In this document: in pieces, positions 14,968 through 22,539 of the stretch
How positions within the stretch are numbered: the stretch's first letter is position 1
Layout: the number at the start of each line of letters is the position of its first letter
Source of the DNA: Synechococcus sp. HW_metabat.21
GTDB lineage: Bacteria; Cyanobacteriota; Cyanobacteriia; PCC-6307; Cyanobiaceae
Reading direction: 5' to 3'
DNA length: 27,750 nucleotides
NCBI GenBank assembly: GCA_018623875.1
Contig: JAAZUZ010000005.1
Coordinates: 1-27,750, forward strand
Translations under genes and position numbers: made by a program
Notes under the pieces: model-generated
Told to the model about the DNA's origin: nothing
Database searches by the model: none
The model's input: the letters and a program-made list of their open reading frames with translations, nothing else

Positions 14968-16052
14968 GTCCCCGCCCCCTCTCGATCCTGGTGGTTGCCC
15001 CTGCCCTGGGCCCCTTGGGCAGTGGCAAGGCCGGGGGTGTGGAGCTCACTTTGGTGAGCGTGGTGAGCGGGCTTCTCGAGCGCGGTCATCACCTGACGGT
15101 GGCCGCGGCTGAGGGCTCGAGCTTGCCCCCCAGTTGTCAGGGGGCCGCACTGGTGCTGGAAGACGGTGCCCCCCAAGAGAGTTGTCAGCACGCACCCCGG
15201 ACCTCCGACGTTTGGATGCCAGCCCAAGGCCTGCTGCCCCGGCTTTGGCAGCGGGCGTTGCAGGAGCCCATCGATGTCGTCTTGAACCTCGGCTACGACT
15301 GGCTGCCGTTTTGGCTGACCCCTCTGGTTGAGCTGCCGGTCTTTCACCTGGTGAGCATGGGCTCGGTCAACCGGGTCATGGATGCGGCCATTGCCGAGCT
15401 GGCGCGTTGGGATCAACGGCGTCTGGCCTTCCATACCGCTAGCCAAGCGGCCGATTTCGACCTGCCGCAGCCCCCTGTGGTGGTGGGAAATGGTTTTGAT
15501 CTGGCGGATTACAACCTCTGCCTCGATCCCGATCCGCTCTTGGGTTGGGTGGGCCGGGTGGCCCCTGAGAAAGGGTTGGAGGACGCGGCGGCGGCGGCGG
15601 CTCAAGTCGGTCAACGCCTGGCGGTGTGGGGCCTGGTGGAGGATCCCGGCTATGCCGAGCGGGTTGAGGCCTCCGTGGCGCCCGGCACCTTGGATTGGCG
15701 GGGCTTTTTGCCCACCGCCGCGCTCCAGGCCCAGCTGGGCCGCTGCCGCGCCCTGCTCAACACCCCGAAGTGGAATGAGGCCTACGGCAATGTCGTGGTG
15801 GAGGCCATGGCCTGTGGTGTCCCCGTGGTGGCCTACCGCCGCGGTGGTCCCGGGGAATTGGTTCAGCCGGGCCTGAACGGCTGGTTGGTGGAGCCGGATC
15901 AGCCGTCCGCCCTGGCCGAAGCCCTGGAACGGGTGGATCAGATCGATCGCCGTCGGTGCCGCCAGTGGGTGCAGGATCAGGCGTCGAAGGCCGTCCTGGC
16001 GGAGCGGCTCGAGCAGTGGCTGACAGCCGGTCTGATCAGGAAAGAGCGATAG
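14964..16052 (+). CDS. GT4 glycosyltransferase resembling UDP-glucose:tetrahydrobiopterin glucosyltransferase
   Basis: A 362-residue GT-B retaining glycosyltransferase. The N-terminal domain has GPLGSGKAGGVELTL (16-30), LNLGYDWLPFWLTP (107-120) and FHLVSMGSVNRVMD (127-140). The C-terminal domain has GWVGRVAPEKGLEDA (194-208) and the EX7E motif Glu272-Glu280 in NEAYGNVVVEAMACGVPV, followed by AYRRGGPGELV. From memory, the N-terminal segments closely resemble the Synechococcus PCC 7942 enzyme that makes biopterin glucoside, a soluble pteridine linked to UV/light responses. The GT4 assignment is firm; the acceptor is inference, and a sugar-lipid or saccharide acceptor remains possible. It overlaps the permease by 4 nt and is followed by a GT39 gene. 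Confidence 0.83.
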   Translation: MSPRPLSILVVAPALGPLGSGKAGGVELTLVSVVSGLLERGHHLTVAAAEGSSLPPSCQGAALVLEDGAPQESCQHAPRTSDVWMPAQGLLPRLWQRALQEPIDVVLNLGYDWLPFWLTPLVELPVFHLVSMGSVNRVMDAAIAELARWDQRRLAFHTASQAADFDLPQPPVVVGNGFDLADYNLCLDPDPLLGWVGRVAPEKGLEDAAAAAAQVGQRLAVWGLVEDPGYAERVEASVAPGTLDWRGFLPTAALQAQLGRCRALLNTPKWNEAYGNVVVEAMACGVPVVAYRRGGPGELVQPGLNGWLVEPDQPSALAEALERVDQIDRRRCRQWVQDQASKAVLAERLEQWLTAGLIRKER

Positions 16053-16078
16053 GGTCAGGCCCCTCGCAATCCGCTCTG

Positions 16079-17887
16079 GTGCCCCGCAATGGCAAGCCCT
16101 GGTTGGTGCTCCTGCTGGTCGGGGTCTTCGGCCTGTTGTTGTTCATTTGGCGGCTGGGTCTGACCGGCTTGGTGGATGAGACGCCGCCCTTGTTCGCGGC
16201 CTCCGCCAAGGCGATGGCGGACACCGGGGATTGGCTGACCCCCCGGGTCAATGGTTTGCCCCGCTACGACAAACCCCCCCTCGTCTATTGGCTGATGGGC
16301 TTGGGCTATGCCCTCCCGGGCCAGAGCCTGTGGAACCCCCTGGGCACCTGGGCCTCTCGCCTGCCGTCCGCCCTGAGTTCCATCGGCCTGATGCTGCTGC
16401 TGGCCTGGACCTTGTTGCGCCGGCCCCAGCCCTCCCCCCAGGGCCAGTGGCCCGATCCCCCGCAACAGGCGATCACGGCCATGACGGCGGCCCTGGCCTT
16501 TGCGCTCTCGCCGTTGGTGCTGATCTGGAGCCGCATCTCCGTCAGCGATGCGCTCTTCAGTGGCCTGTTATCGGCGGCGTTGCTGCTGTTTTGGTGGCGC
16601 TATGCCGGGCTCTGCCGCTGGTGGCTGCCGTGGCTCGTGCTCGGTCTGGCGGTGCTTGCGAAGGGGCCTGTCGCGGTGGTGCTTGCCGGCCTGACGGCCT
16701 TGCTGTTCGCCCTGTTGCAACGGGATCTCCCTGGCCTTTGGGCCCTGTGGCGACCCTGGCGCGGCTTGGCCCTGACTGCGGCGGTGGCGTTGCCTTGGTA
16801 CGCCTTGGAGCTCCTGGTGGAAGGCCAGCCGTACTGGGACAGCTTTTTTGGCTACCACAACCTCCAACGTTTCACCGGTGTGGTGAACAACCACCTGCAG
16901 CCCTGGTGGTATTTCCTGCCGGTCTCGGTGGTGGCGTCGCTGCCTTTCACCCCGTTGCTGTTGGCGGGCCTGGTTGGCGCCCTGCGTCCCCGGCCAGTGG
17001 CGCCTGAGCAGTCCCTTCAACGTTTCGCGGCCTGTTGGCTGCTGGCGGTTTTTGTCTTCTTCACGGCGGCGGCCACCAAACTCCCGAGCTACTGGATCCC
17101 CGCGACGCCCGCCGCTGGCCTCCTGATCGCCTTGGCTGCGCAACAGCTGCGCTCGGGCTGGCGGGCAGCGACCCTGCGTGGAACGACCCTGGCCCTCGTG
17201 GCCGTGCTGACCGCTGGCCTGGCGGCAGGGCAGCTCTGGGTTCCCCTCATCAATGAGCCGGAGATGCCCACGCTCTCCGCGTCACTGTTGGCCAGTGGCG
17301 CCGTTCAGCGGGCTTCCCTCTGCTTCGGCCTGGGTGGGTTGGCGGCGCTGTTGCTTTGGTGGGGCCCCGCCAGTGCGCGCCGGGGCTGGCTCTTGGTGCA
17401 GCAGTTGGGCATGGGGGCGTTCGTCCTGACGGCCCTGGTGCCGATGGTTGAGCTGGGGGATCGTTTGCGGCAGCTTCCGCTGCGACGCATGGCGGCCTTG
17501 GTGCTCGAGCAGCAGCGCCCCCAGGAACCCCTGGCGATGGTCGGCATCCTGAAGCCCTCGTTGCACTACTACACCCAGCAAGTCGTGGTCTACGAGGGGG
17601 TTCAGCCCAATGGTCCACTGAACCTCACGGACCGGCTGGCCAAGGAGGCGCGTCGCGGACAGGTCCCGACGCCGGCCACCCCGGGATCCAGTGTTCTGGT
17701 GGTGATTGATGGGACGACCGCCGCGTTACCCCATTGGCGCGGGGTTCCCCACCAGCGCCTGGGCACCATTGGCCTCTACGAACTCTGGCGAGTCCCTCGG
17801 CCCGCTTTGGCCCAGTGGTCCCAAGCCCTGGGCAAACGGGCCGGTCTGGCTCCGGATTGGCAGGAGCCCCGGCCCGAGCGCTACTGA
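16079..17887 (+). CDS. GT39 (ArnT/PMT-like) membrane glycosyltransferase
   Basis: Multi-pass GT-C glycosyltransferase of about 602 residues. After a first helix (LVLLLVGVFGLLLFIW) comes the lumenal loop LTGLVDETPPLFAASAKA with the Asp-Glu pair (33-34) of the family, then DWLTPRVNGLPRYDKPPLVY, typical of GT39/ArnT enzymes that use polyprenyl-phosphate sugars. Ten or more further helices follow, then a C-terminal extracytoplasmic domain from about residue 450. I chose GTG 16079; an open frame reaching 15956 would overlap the GT4 gene by 97 nt with a low-complexity Gly/Arg sequence. No clear ribosome-binding site. The target (lipid, glycan or protein) is unknown. Convergent with the DUF721 gene, overlapping 7 nt. 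Confidence 0.85.
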   Translation: MPRNGKPWLVLLLVGVFGLLLFIWRLGLTGLVDETPPLFAASAKAMADTGDWLTPRVNGLPRYDKPPLVYWLMGLGYALPGQSLWNPLGTWASRLPSALSSIGLMLLLAWTLLRRPQPSPQGQWPDPPQQAITAMTAALAFALSPLVLIWSRISVSDALFSGLLSAALLLFWWRYAGLCRWWLPWLVLGLAVLAKGPVAVVLAGLTALLFALLQRDLPGLWALWRPWRGLALTAAVALPWYALELLVEGQPYWDSFFGYHNLQRFTGVVNNHLQPWWYFLPVSVVASLPFTPLLLAGLVGALRPRPVAPEQSLQRFAACWLLAVFVFFTAAATKLPSYWIPATPAAGLLIALAAQQLRSGWRAATLRGTTLALVAVLTAGLAAGQLWVPLINEPEMPTLSASLLASGAVQRASLCFGLGGLAALLLWWGPASARRGWLLVQQLGMGAFVLTALVPMVELGDRLRQLPLRRMAALVLEQQRPQEPLAMVGILKPSLHYYTQQVVVYEGVQPNGPLNLTDRLAKEARRGQVPTPATPGSSVLVVIDGTTAALPHWRGVPHQRLGTIGLYELWRVPRPALAQWSQALGKRAGLAPDWQEPRPERY

Positions 17888-18450
17888 TCAGGCTCCGATT
17901 CCAGGCTCGGCGTTCCCATCGCGACGCCGTTGTCCATCGTGTCCCGCTGGCAGAAGCTGCAATGCCCCCAACGCTGGAGTTCTCCGAGCGGTGAGGGGCG
18001 CTTGCACTTTGGGCAGGAGCCCATCCCAAAGACGTCCACGCGGCTGGGGTGCTGAGCCCACACCTCCTCTTCCAGGCCACTGCCGGCCGGGGGCAGAGGG
18101 GTGCTCTGGTGTTGCTGGAACTGCAGATCCTTCACGGCGAAGCCCGCCCCGCGCAGGGCGCCGAGCAGCTGGTGCTTGTTGAAGCGAAGGGCCTGGAGCC
18201 ATTGGGGGTGATTGGCCCCCACGACGAGGCGTCCGCCGTGGAGCCGCAAGGGTCGGCAATGGGGAGCAAGTTGGGGGCCGGCAATCCGCGGCCAGGCTTG
18301 CCAAAGCCCCGCCAGGCTGCCTTCGTCTTTCCACTCCCGCTGCAGGCCGCTGAGGGATTCCCCAAGACCTTGAATCGGCGGCCGTGGCGGCGGCACCAGG
18401 AGGTTCACCTCCCCTTGGCGGCGCGTCTGGTTGCGGGGGGCGATGCCCAT
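17881..18450 (-). CDS. DUF721/DciA-like protein with C-terminal zinc ribbon
   Basis: A 189-residue protein with a DUF721 (DciA-type, KH-like) domain at about residues 28-115: LAGLWQAWPRIAGPQLAPHC, then LRLHGGRLVVGANHPQWLQA and LRFNKHQLLGALRGAG. DciA proteins interact with and load the replicative helicase DnaB in bacteria lacking DnaC or DnaI. A linker leads to a C-terminal CPKCK/CSFCQ pair (Cys146, Cys149, Cys164, Cys167; CxxC-X14-CxxC) that looks like a zinc ribbon, then an acidic tail. The DUF721 call is secure; the helicase-loading role is inferred from the family. Divergent from vipp1, convergent with the GT39 gene. Confidence 0.82.
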   Translation of the reverse strand: MGIAPRNQTRRQGEVNLLVPPPRPPIQGLGESLSGLQREWKDEGSLAGLWQAWPRIAGPQLAPHCRPLRLHGGRLVVGANHPQWLQALRFNKHQLLGALRGAGFAVKDLQFQQHQSTPLPPAGSGLEEEVWAQHPSRVDVFGMGSCPKCKRPSPLGELQRWGHCSFCQRDTMDNGVAMGTPSLESEPDQ

Positions 18451-18526
18451 GGGCGGACCCTAGTGGACGTGGCGCTGTGCAGGCCAGCCCACCCTGGTTA
18501 GTCTCGGCCTCAGCTCTGCTCACTCC

Positions 18527-19294
18527 ATGGGCTTTTTTGATCGCCTCGGCCGGCTGGTTCGTGCCAACGCCAACGCCGCCCTGAGTGCGGCTGAAGATCC
18601 CGCGAAGATCCTCGACCAGTCGGTCGCGGACATGCAGGCCGATCTCGTCAAATTGCGCCAGGCCGTCGCGACGGCCATCGCCAGCCAAAAGCGCATTCAG
18701 AACCAGGCCGATCAGGCCGATGCCCAGGCCAAGACCTGGTACGAGCGGGCCGAGTTGGCGCTGAAGAAAGGGGAAGAGGACCTGGCCCGTGAAGCCCTCG
18801 GGCGCCGCAAGACCTGCCAGGACACGGCGACGGCCCTGCAGGGGCAGCTGCAAAGCCAATGCGGCCAGGTGGATCAGCTCAAAAAGAGCCTGGTGCAACT
18901 CGAGAGCAAGATCGCCGAAGCCAAAACCAAAAAGGACATGCTCAAGGCGCGGGCCCAAGCCGCCCAAGCCCAGGAGCAGCTCCAGAGTGCCGTGGGCAAT
19001 CTCGGCACGAACTCGGCGATGGCCGCCTTTGACCAGATGGAGGAGAAGGTGCAAGCCCTCGAGGCCCGTAGCCAGGCTGCCGCTGAACTGGCTGGGGCTG
19101 ATCTGGAAAGTCAGTTCGCTGCCTTGGAAGGGGCACCCGAAGTGGATTCCGAGCTCGAAGCCCTCAAGGGCAAGCTGTCGGGAGCTGAAGCAGCGCCCTC
19201 ACTGCCCGCCGGTGGGGAAGGGGTGCAGCCCGTCAAGGTGAGCGAGGTTGATACGGAGCTTGAAGAGCTCAGGCGTTCGATCGACAAGCTCTGA
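18527..19294 (+). CDS. vipp1: Vipp1/IM30 (PspA family) membrane-remodelling protein
   Basis: ESCRT-III-like protein that forms large rings on membranes and supports thylakoid formation and maintenance. The 255-residue product has the amphipathic lipid-binding helix MGFFDRLGRLVRANANAAL, the EDPAKILDQSVADMQADLVK segment and long Ala/Gln/Lys-rich coiled coils to about residue 210. After a Gly/Ala/Pro linker comes a final helix, EVDTELEELRRSIDKL. That extra C-terminal helix, absent from PspA (about 222 aa), supports Vipp1 rather than PspA. Thioredoxin follows after 24 nt on the same strand. Confidence 0.9.
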   Translation: MGFFDRLGRLVRANANAALSAAEDPAKILDQSVADMQADLVKLRQAVATAIASQKRIQNQADQADAQAKTWYERAELALKKGEEDLAREALGRRKTCQDTATALQGQLQSQCGQVDQLKKSLVQLESKIAEAKTKKDMLKARAQAAQAQEQLQSAVGNLGTNSAMAAFDQMEEKVQALEARSQAAAELAGADLESQFAALEGAPEVDSELEALKGKLSGAEAAPSLPAGGEGVQPVKVSEVDTELEELRRSIDKL

Positions 19295-19318
19295 GCCCTC
19301 CATACAATCGCCAGACCC

Positions 19319-19651
19319 ATGACTGCCGCCGTGTCCGTTCTTCAGCTCACCGATGCCAACTTCCAGGCCGAGGTGCTGGAGTGCTCGACCCCTGTCCTGG
19401 TTGACGTTTGGGCCACCTGGTGCGGCCCCTGCCGTCTCATGGCTCCGATGATGGATTGGGCGGCTGAGGCCTACGCAGGTCGTCTGACCGTGGGCAAGTT
19501 GGAGGCCGATCCCAACCCCGCGAGCCGCGATCGGATGCAAGTTCAGGGACTGCCCGCCTTGGTGCTCTTCAAGGACGGCAAAGAGATCGCCCGCCACGAA
19601 GGCGCGATGGCGAAGCCCCAGCTCCAGGCTTTCTTGGATGCCCAGCTCTGA
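19319..19651 (+). CDS. trxA: Thioredoxin
   Basis: A 110-residue thioredoxin with all core elements: DANFQAEVLECSTPVLVDVW, the redox motif WCGPC (Cys35, Cys38), the KLEADPNP strand-turn, cis-Pro79 in VQGLPALVLF and the GAMAKPQL end region. The KLEAD segment differs from the usual KxNxD of m-type thioredoxins, so it may be a secondary thioredoxin rather than the main one; the symbol is therefore tentative. Its last 14 nt overlap the aminotransferase start, suggesting translational coupling. Confidence 0.88.
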   Translation: MTAAVSVLQLTDANFQAEVLECSTPVLVDVWATWCGPCRLMAPMMDWAAEAYAGRLTVGKLEADPNPASRDRMQVQGLPALVLFKDGKEIARHEGAMAKPQLQAFLDAQL

Positions 19652-20846
19652 TCCGTTCTCGATTTCTGAACGGGTTCGTGGCTTAGGCAGCGGCGTTTTC
19701 GCCCGCAACGACCAACGCAAGGTGGCCTATCGGGCCCGGCCTGAGGCCGGGCTGCCCCCTTTGCTCGATCTCTCATTGGGATCGACGGATCTTCAGCCCC
19801 CGCCGGTGGCGATTGAGGCGATCCGCCAGCGTTTGGGGGACCCCGCAAGCGCTTCTTACTGTCTGCATGGCGCCACTGCACCGCTGAGGGAAGCGGTCGC
19901 GGCTTGGGCCCAGCGTCGCTTTGGAGTGGCGGTTGATCCAGCCACCGAGGTGCTCTTTCTGGTGGGTTCCCAGGAGGGAACGGCCCATCTGCCCCTGGCG
20001 GTGCTGAATCCCGGAGATTCCGCGCTGCTGCTCGATCCCTTCTATCCCTCCCACCTTGGGGGTCTGCGGTTGGCTTCGGCCCAGCCGCGTTTTCTGCGGT
20101 TGGAGGCGGAGACTGGTTTTGCCCCCAACTTTGATCAGCTCAGTCCGGCCGAGTGGGACGCGCTGAAGTTGATGGTGCTGGGCTTCCCCCACAACCCGAC
20201 GGCCACCACCGGCGAGCAGGCCTGGGTCGATGAAGCGGCGGCACGGGCGGTGCGCCATGGTCTGGTCTTGGCCCACGACAACCCCTATGTCGACTTGGCC
20301 CTGGAGGGGGAGGCTCCGTCCCTGCTCCGCTCACCCCATTGGCGCCAGTGCGGCATTGAGTTCTTCTCCTTCTCGAAGGGCTGGTGTTTGGGGGGCTTCC
20401 GGATGGCCTTCGCGATCGGCGCGGCCCCGTTAATCCAGGCCCTTCGTCAACTCAAGGGTGTGGTGGATTTCAACCAGTCCTCCGCCCTGCAGGCGGGTGG
20501 AATCGCAGCCCTGGAGCAGGCGCCAGACTGGCCCGAGCGGCTCAAACCGATCTATCGGGAGCGCCGGGATCGAATGATGGCGGCCTTGACGGCGGCTGGT
20601 TGGCCGGTGCAGCGCCCCTCGATGGCGCTCTACCTCTGGTTGAGCTTGCCTGAGCAGGCACGCCAGCGCGGCTGGGATTCCGAGCAGTTCTGCGCCCAGC
20701 TTCTGGATGCCACGGGTGTGTGTTTAACGCCGGGCAATGGTTTTGGTGAGGGGGGAGAAGGATTTGCCCGTCTGGCGCTCGTCCATGACACGGCGACCCT
20801 GGAGGCTGGGGCCGCGCGCATGGGGGCATGGCTGAACAGCCTTTAA
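19638..20846 (+). CDS. Class I/II PLP-dependent aminotransferase
   Basis: A 402-residue fold-type I aminotransferase. Key residues are visible: Asn186 in FPHNPTATT, Asp214 in LAHDNPYVDL (pyridine nitrogen), the Schiff-base Lys247 in SFSKGWCLGGFRMAF with Arg255 for phosphate, and FARLALVHD near the C-terminus with the carboxylate-binding arginine. It resembles aminotransferases annotated for succinyl- or LL-diaminopimelate and aromatic substrates, but I cannot fix the substrate. The ATG lies inside the thioredoxin gene (14-nt overlap) and the end overlaps birA by 19 nt. Confidence 0.85.
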   Translation: MPSSDPFSISERVRGLGSGVFARNDQRKVAYRARPEAGLPPLLDLSLGSTDLQPPPVAIEAIRQRLGDPASASYCLHGATAPLREAVAAWAQRRFGVAVDPATEVLFLVGSQEGTAHLPLAVLNPGDSALLLDPFYPSHLGGLRLASAQPRFLRLEAETGFAPNFDQLSPAEWDALKLMVLGFPHNPTATTGEQAWVDEAAARAVRHGLVLAHDNPYVDLALEGEAPSLLRSPHWRQCGIEFFSFSKGWCLGGFRMAFAIGAAPLIQALRQLKGVVDFNQSSALQAGGIAALEQAPDWPERLKPIYRERRDRMMAALTAAGWPVQRPSMALYLWLSLPEQARQRGWDSEQFCAQLLDATGVCLTPGNGFGEGGEGFARLALVHDTATLEAGAARMGAWLNSL

Positions 20847-21574
20847 GCGCCGCGACCCTGGCGCGTCAGTTGCGCCAAGTCCCAGGGGACTATTCCCTGC
20901 CCTGGCGCATTCAGGTGCGATCCATCTGTGCCAGCACGGAGCTGGAACTGGACCGTTGGCTGGAGCGTGAGCCGATCGGGGCCGCGGCGAGGGTGATCGT
21001 GGCCCAACGCCAGGGCTTTGGCCATGGCCAGCAGGGCCGCGTTTGGTCCTCACCCGCCGGAGGCCTCTGGTTAAGTGCCGCCTTGCCCTGGCCCCCTCAC
21101 CCTGACCGCTCAGCCTCCTTGGCTTTGGCCGTCGCGGTCGGTGTGGCCCTGCAGTTGGAGGACCTGGGCTTGGAGCCTGCGATCAAATGGCCCAATGACC
21201 TGCTGGTGTCGGGCTTGAAGCTGTGTGGGTTCCTGCCGCGCCTGGCCTGGCGGGCGGGCCGCGTCCGCTATGCCCGGGTGGGTCTGGGCTTGAACGGCAC
21301 CAATGCCGTTCCGGCGGGGGCGGTGAGCCTGCAGCAGCTGTTGGTTCGTCAGCCCCCCGCGGCGTTAGGTGCCCGCATCTTGCGTGCCCTCGAATGGGCT
21401 GCCGCTGCGGCGGAGCAGCCGGAGTTGGTGCGGCGTCAGGCCCAGCAGCGTCTGTGGAACTCCGGCCCGTTGGACCATGACGGCCAGCGCTGGAGGATCA
21501 CCGGCCTCAGCCTGGATGGGGGATTGCAGCTTGACAATGCATCGGGCTCGACGGTGTTGCGGCGGCGTTTTTAG
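20828..21574 (+). CDS. birA: Biotin--[acetyl-CoA-carboxylase] ligase
   Basis: Attaches biotin to the carrier protein of acetyl-CoA carboxylase, using ATP by way of biotinyl-AMP. The 248-residue product has the modified GRGRRGR loop as GHGQQGR (65-71) followed by VWSSPAGGLWLS, then IKWPNDLLVSGLKLCGFLP (119-137) with the catalytic KWPND and a downstream lysine, and VGLGLNGTN. No N-terminal helix-turn-helix is present, so it is a class I enzyme without repressor activity. The C-terminal small domain (DGQRWRITGLSLDGGLQL) is intact. Starts 19 nt inside the aminotransferase gene. Confidence 0.92.
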   Translation: MAEQPLSAATLARQLRQVPGDYSLPWRIQVRSICASTELELDRWLEREPIGAAARVIVAQRQGFGHGQQGRVWSSPAGGLWLSAALPWPPHPDRSASLALAVAVGVALQLEDLGLEPAIKWPNDLLVSGLKLCGFLPRLAWRAGRVRYARVGLGLNGTNAVPAGAVSLQQLLVRQPPAALGARILRALEWAAAAAEQPELVRRQAQQRLWNSGPLDHDGQRWRITGLSLDGGLQLDNASGSTVLRRRF

Positions 21575-21606
21575 CCCTCCCTAGATTTGTATCTGCTTCT
21601 GCTGCG

Positions 21607-22539
21607 GTGGCTGTGATTCGCCCCCCATGGCTCCGTTGGCTGCTCCTAACGCCATGGCTCCTGGCGGCACCGGTGAGCTCTGAGCCGCTGGCCCCCCCTC
21701 TGCGGCCTTCCCTGCAGCAGCTTCAGGCGGTTCCGCCCCCGAAGCGGTTTGACCAGTCCCTCGATGCCTTGGTGCGCCAGGGAATCGTGACCCCATCGGA
21801 GCGTCGGGCCCTGCGGGGGGGCGGAGCCACGTTGCAGCCCCTGGATGTGGGGGCCTTTCAGAAGGCCTGCCGCTCCGGTGCCCTCTCGGCGCGGGAATGC
21901 CGTGGTGGCATCGCCTTGCGCTGGGGGCTGCGCCGGGAGGGGGCACGGCGTCCGCCGCTCTCGGTTCCGGTCTCGGCCCTTCTGGGTGGGCGTTTCGACC
22001 TGGGGAACGTGTTTCGTGTGACGCCTCGGCCGGCGCCGGTGGCCGGCAATGGCAACCGGCGCTTGCTGCTGCCGATCATCGGCTCCGCCTTCAAAACGAG
22101 TGGTTTTGGTTGGCGGCTGCATCCCCTGCTGGGGGGGTGGCGTCTCCATGCCGGCGAGGACTTGGCCGCTCCAGAGGGCACCCCGGTGGTGGCGGCCTTG
22201 GCGGGTCGGGTGGTCAGCAGCGGTTTGGCCGGTGGCTATGGCTTGGCGGTTGAGGTGGAGCACCAGCGGCCGCGGCGCCGCAGCCTCTATGGCCACCTGT
22301 CTGAGCTGTATGTCCGTGCCGGTGATCGCGTGCTGCAGGGGGAGGTGATCGGCCGGGTGGGCAGCACGGGCTTGAGTACGGGGCCCCATCTGCATTTCGA
22401 GTTGCGGCAGCCGGTCTCCGGTGGCTGGGTCGCGGTGGATCCCGGTGAGTTCGACCCGGGTTCCGCCCTGCGCGAGACCGATGCTGTTTCCCTCTTGATG
22501 GGGCAGCTGATCAACAGCTTGGAGCGGCCTCGCCGCTAA
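21607..22539 (+). CDS. M23 (LytM) family peptidase, exported
   Basis: A 310-residue predicted exported metallopeptidase. The N-terminus (MAVIRPPWLRWLLLTPWLLAA) looks like a signal peptide, followed by a Pro-rich region and a segment with two cysteines (Cys88, Cys98) of unknown role. The LytM domain (about 150-290) has FGWRLHPLLGGWRLHAGEDL with His181 and Asp185, LYGHLSELYV, and GPHLHFELR with His263, so the zinc and catalytic residues look complete, suggesting active peptidoglycan cleavage rather than an EnvC-type degenerate activator. Start GTG 21607, with GTG 21613 as an alternative. Its TAA overlaps the TAG of the convergent ABC gene in CTAA. Confidence 0.88.
   Translation: MAVIRPPWLRWLLLTPWLLAAPVSSEPLAPPLRPSLQQLQAVPPPKRFDQSLDALVRQGIVTPSERRALRGGGATLQPLDVGAFQKACRSGALSARECRGGIALRWGLRREGARRPPLSVPVSALLGGRFDLGNVFRVTPRPAPVAGNGNRRLLLPIIGSAFKTSGFGWRLHPLLGGWRLHAGEDLAAPEGTPVVAALAGRVVSSGLAGGYGLAVEVEHQRPRRRSLYGHLSELYVRAGDRVLQGEVIGRVGSTGLSTGPHLHFELRQPVSGGWVAVDPGEFDPGSALRETDAVSLLMGQLINSLERPRR

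Noticed and set aside
15956..16078. N-terminal extension of the GT39 frame
   Set aside because: It overlaps the GT4 gene and encodes a Gly/Arg-rich stretch unlike a membrane-protein start; GTG 16079 just before the first helix fits the family.
17888..19054. Minus-strand open frame of 388 codons across vipp1 and the DUF721 gene
   Set aside because: It is antisense to vipp1 and out of frame with DUF721; both of those have clear family sequence.
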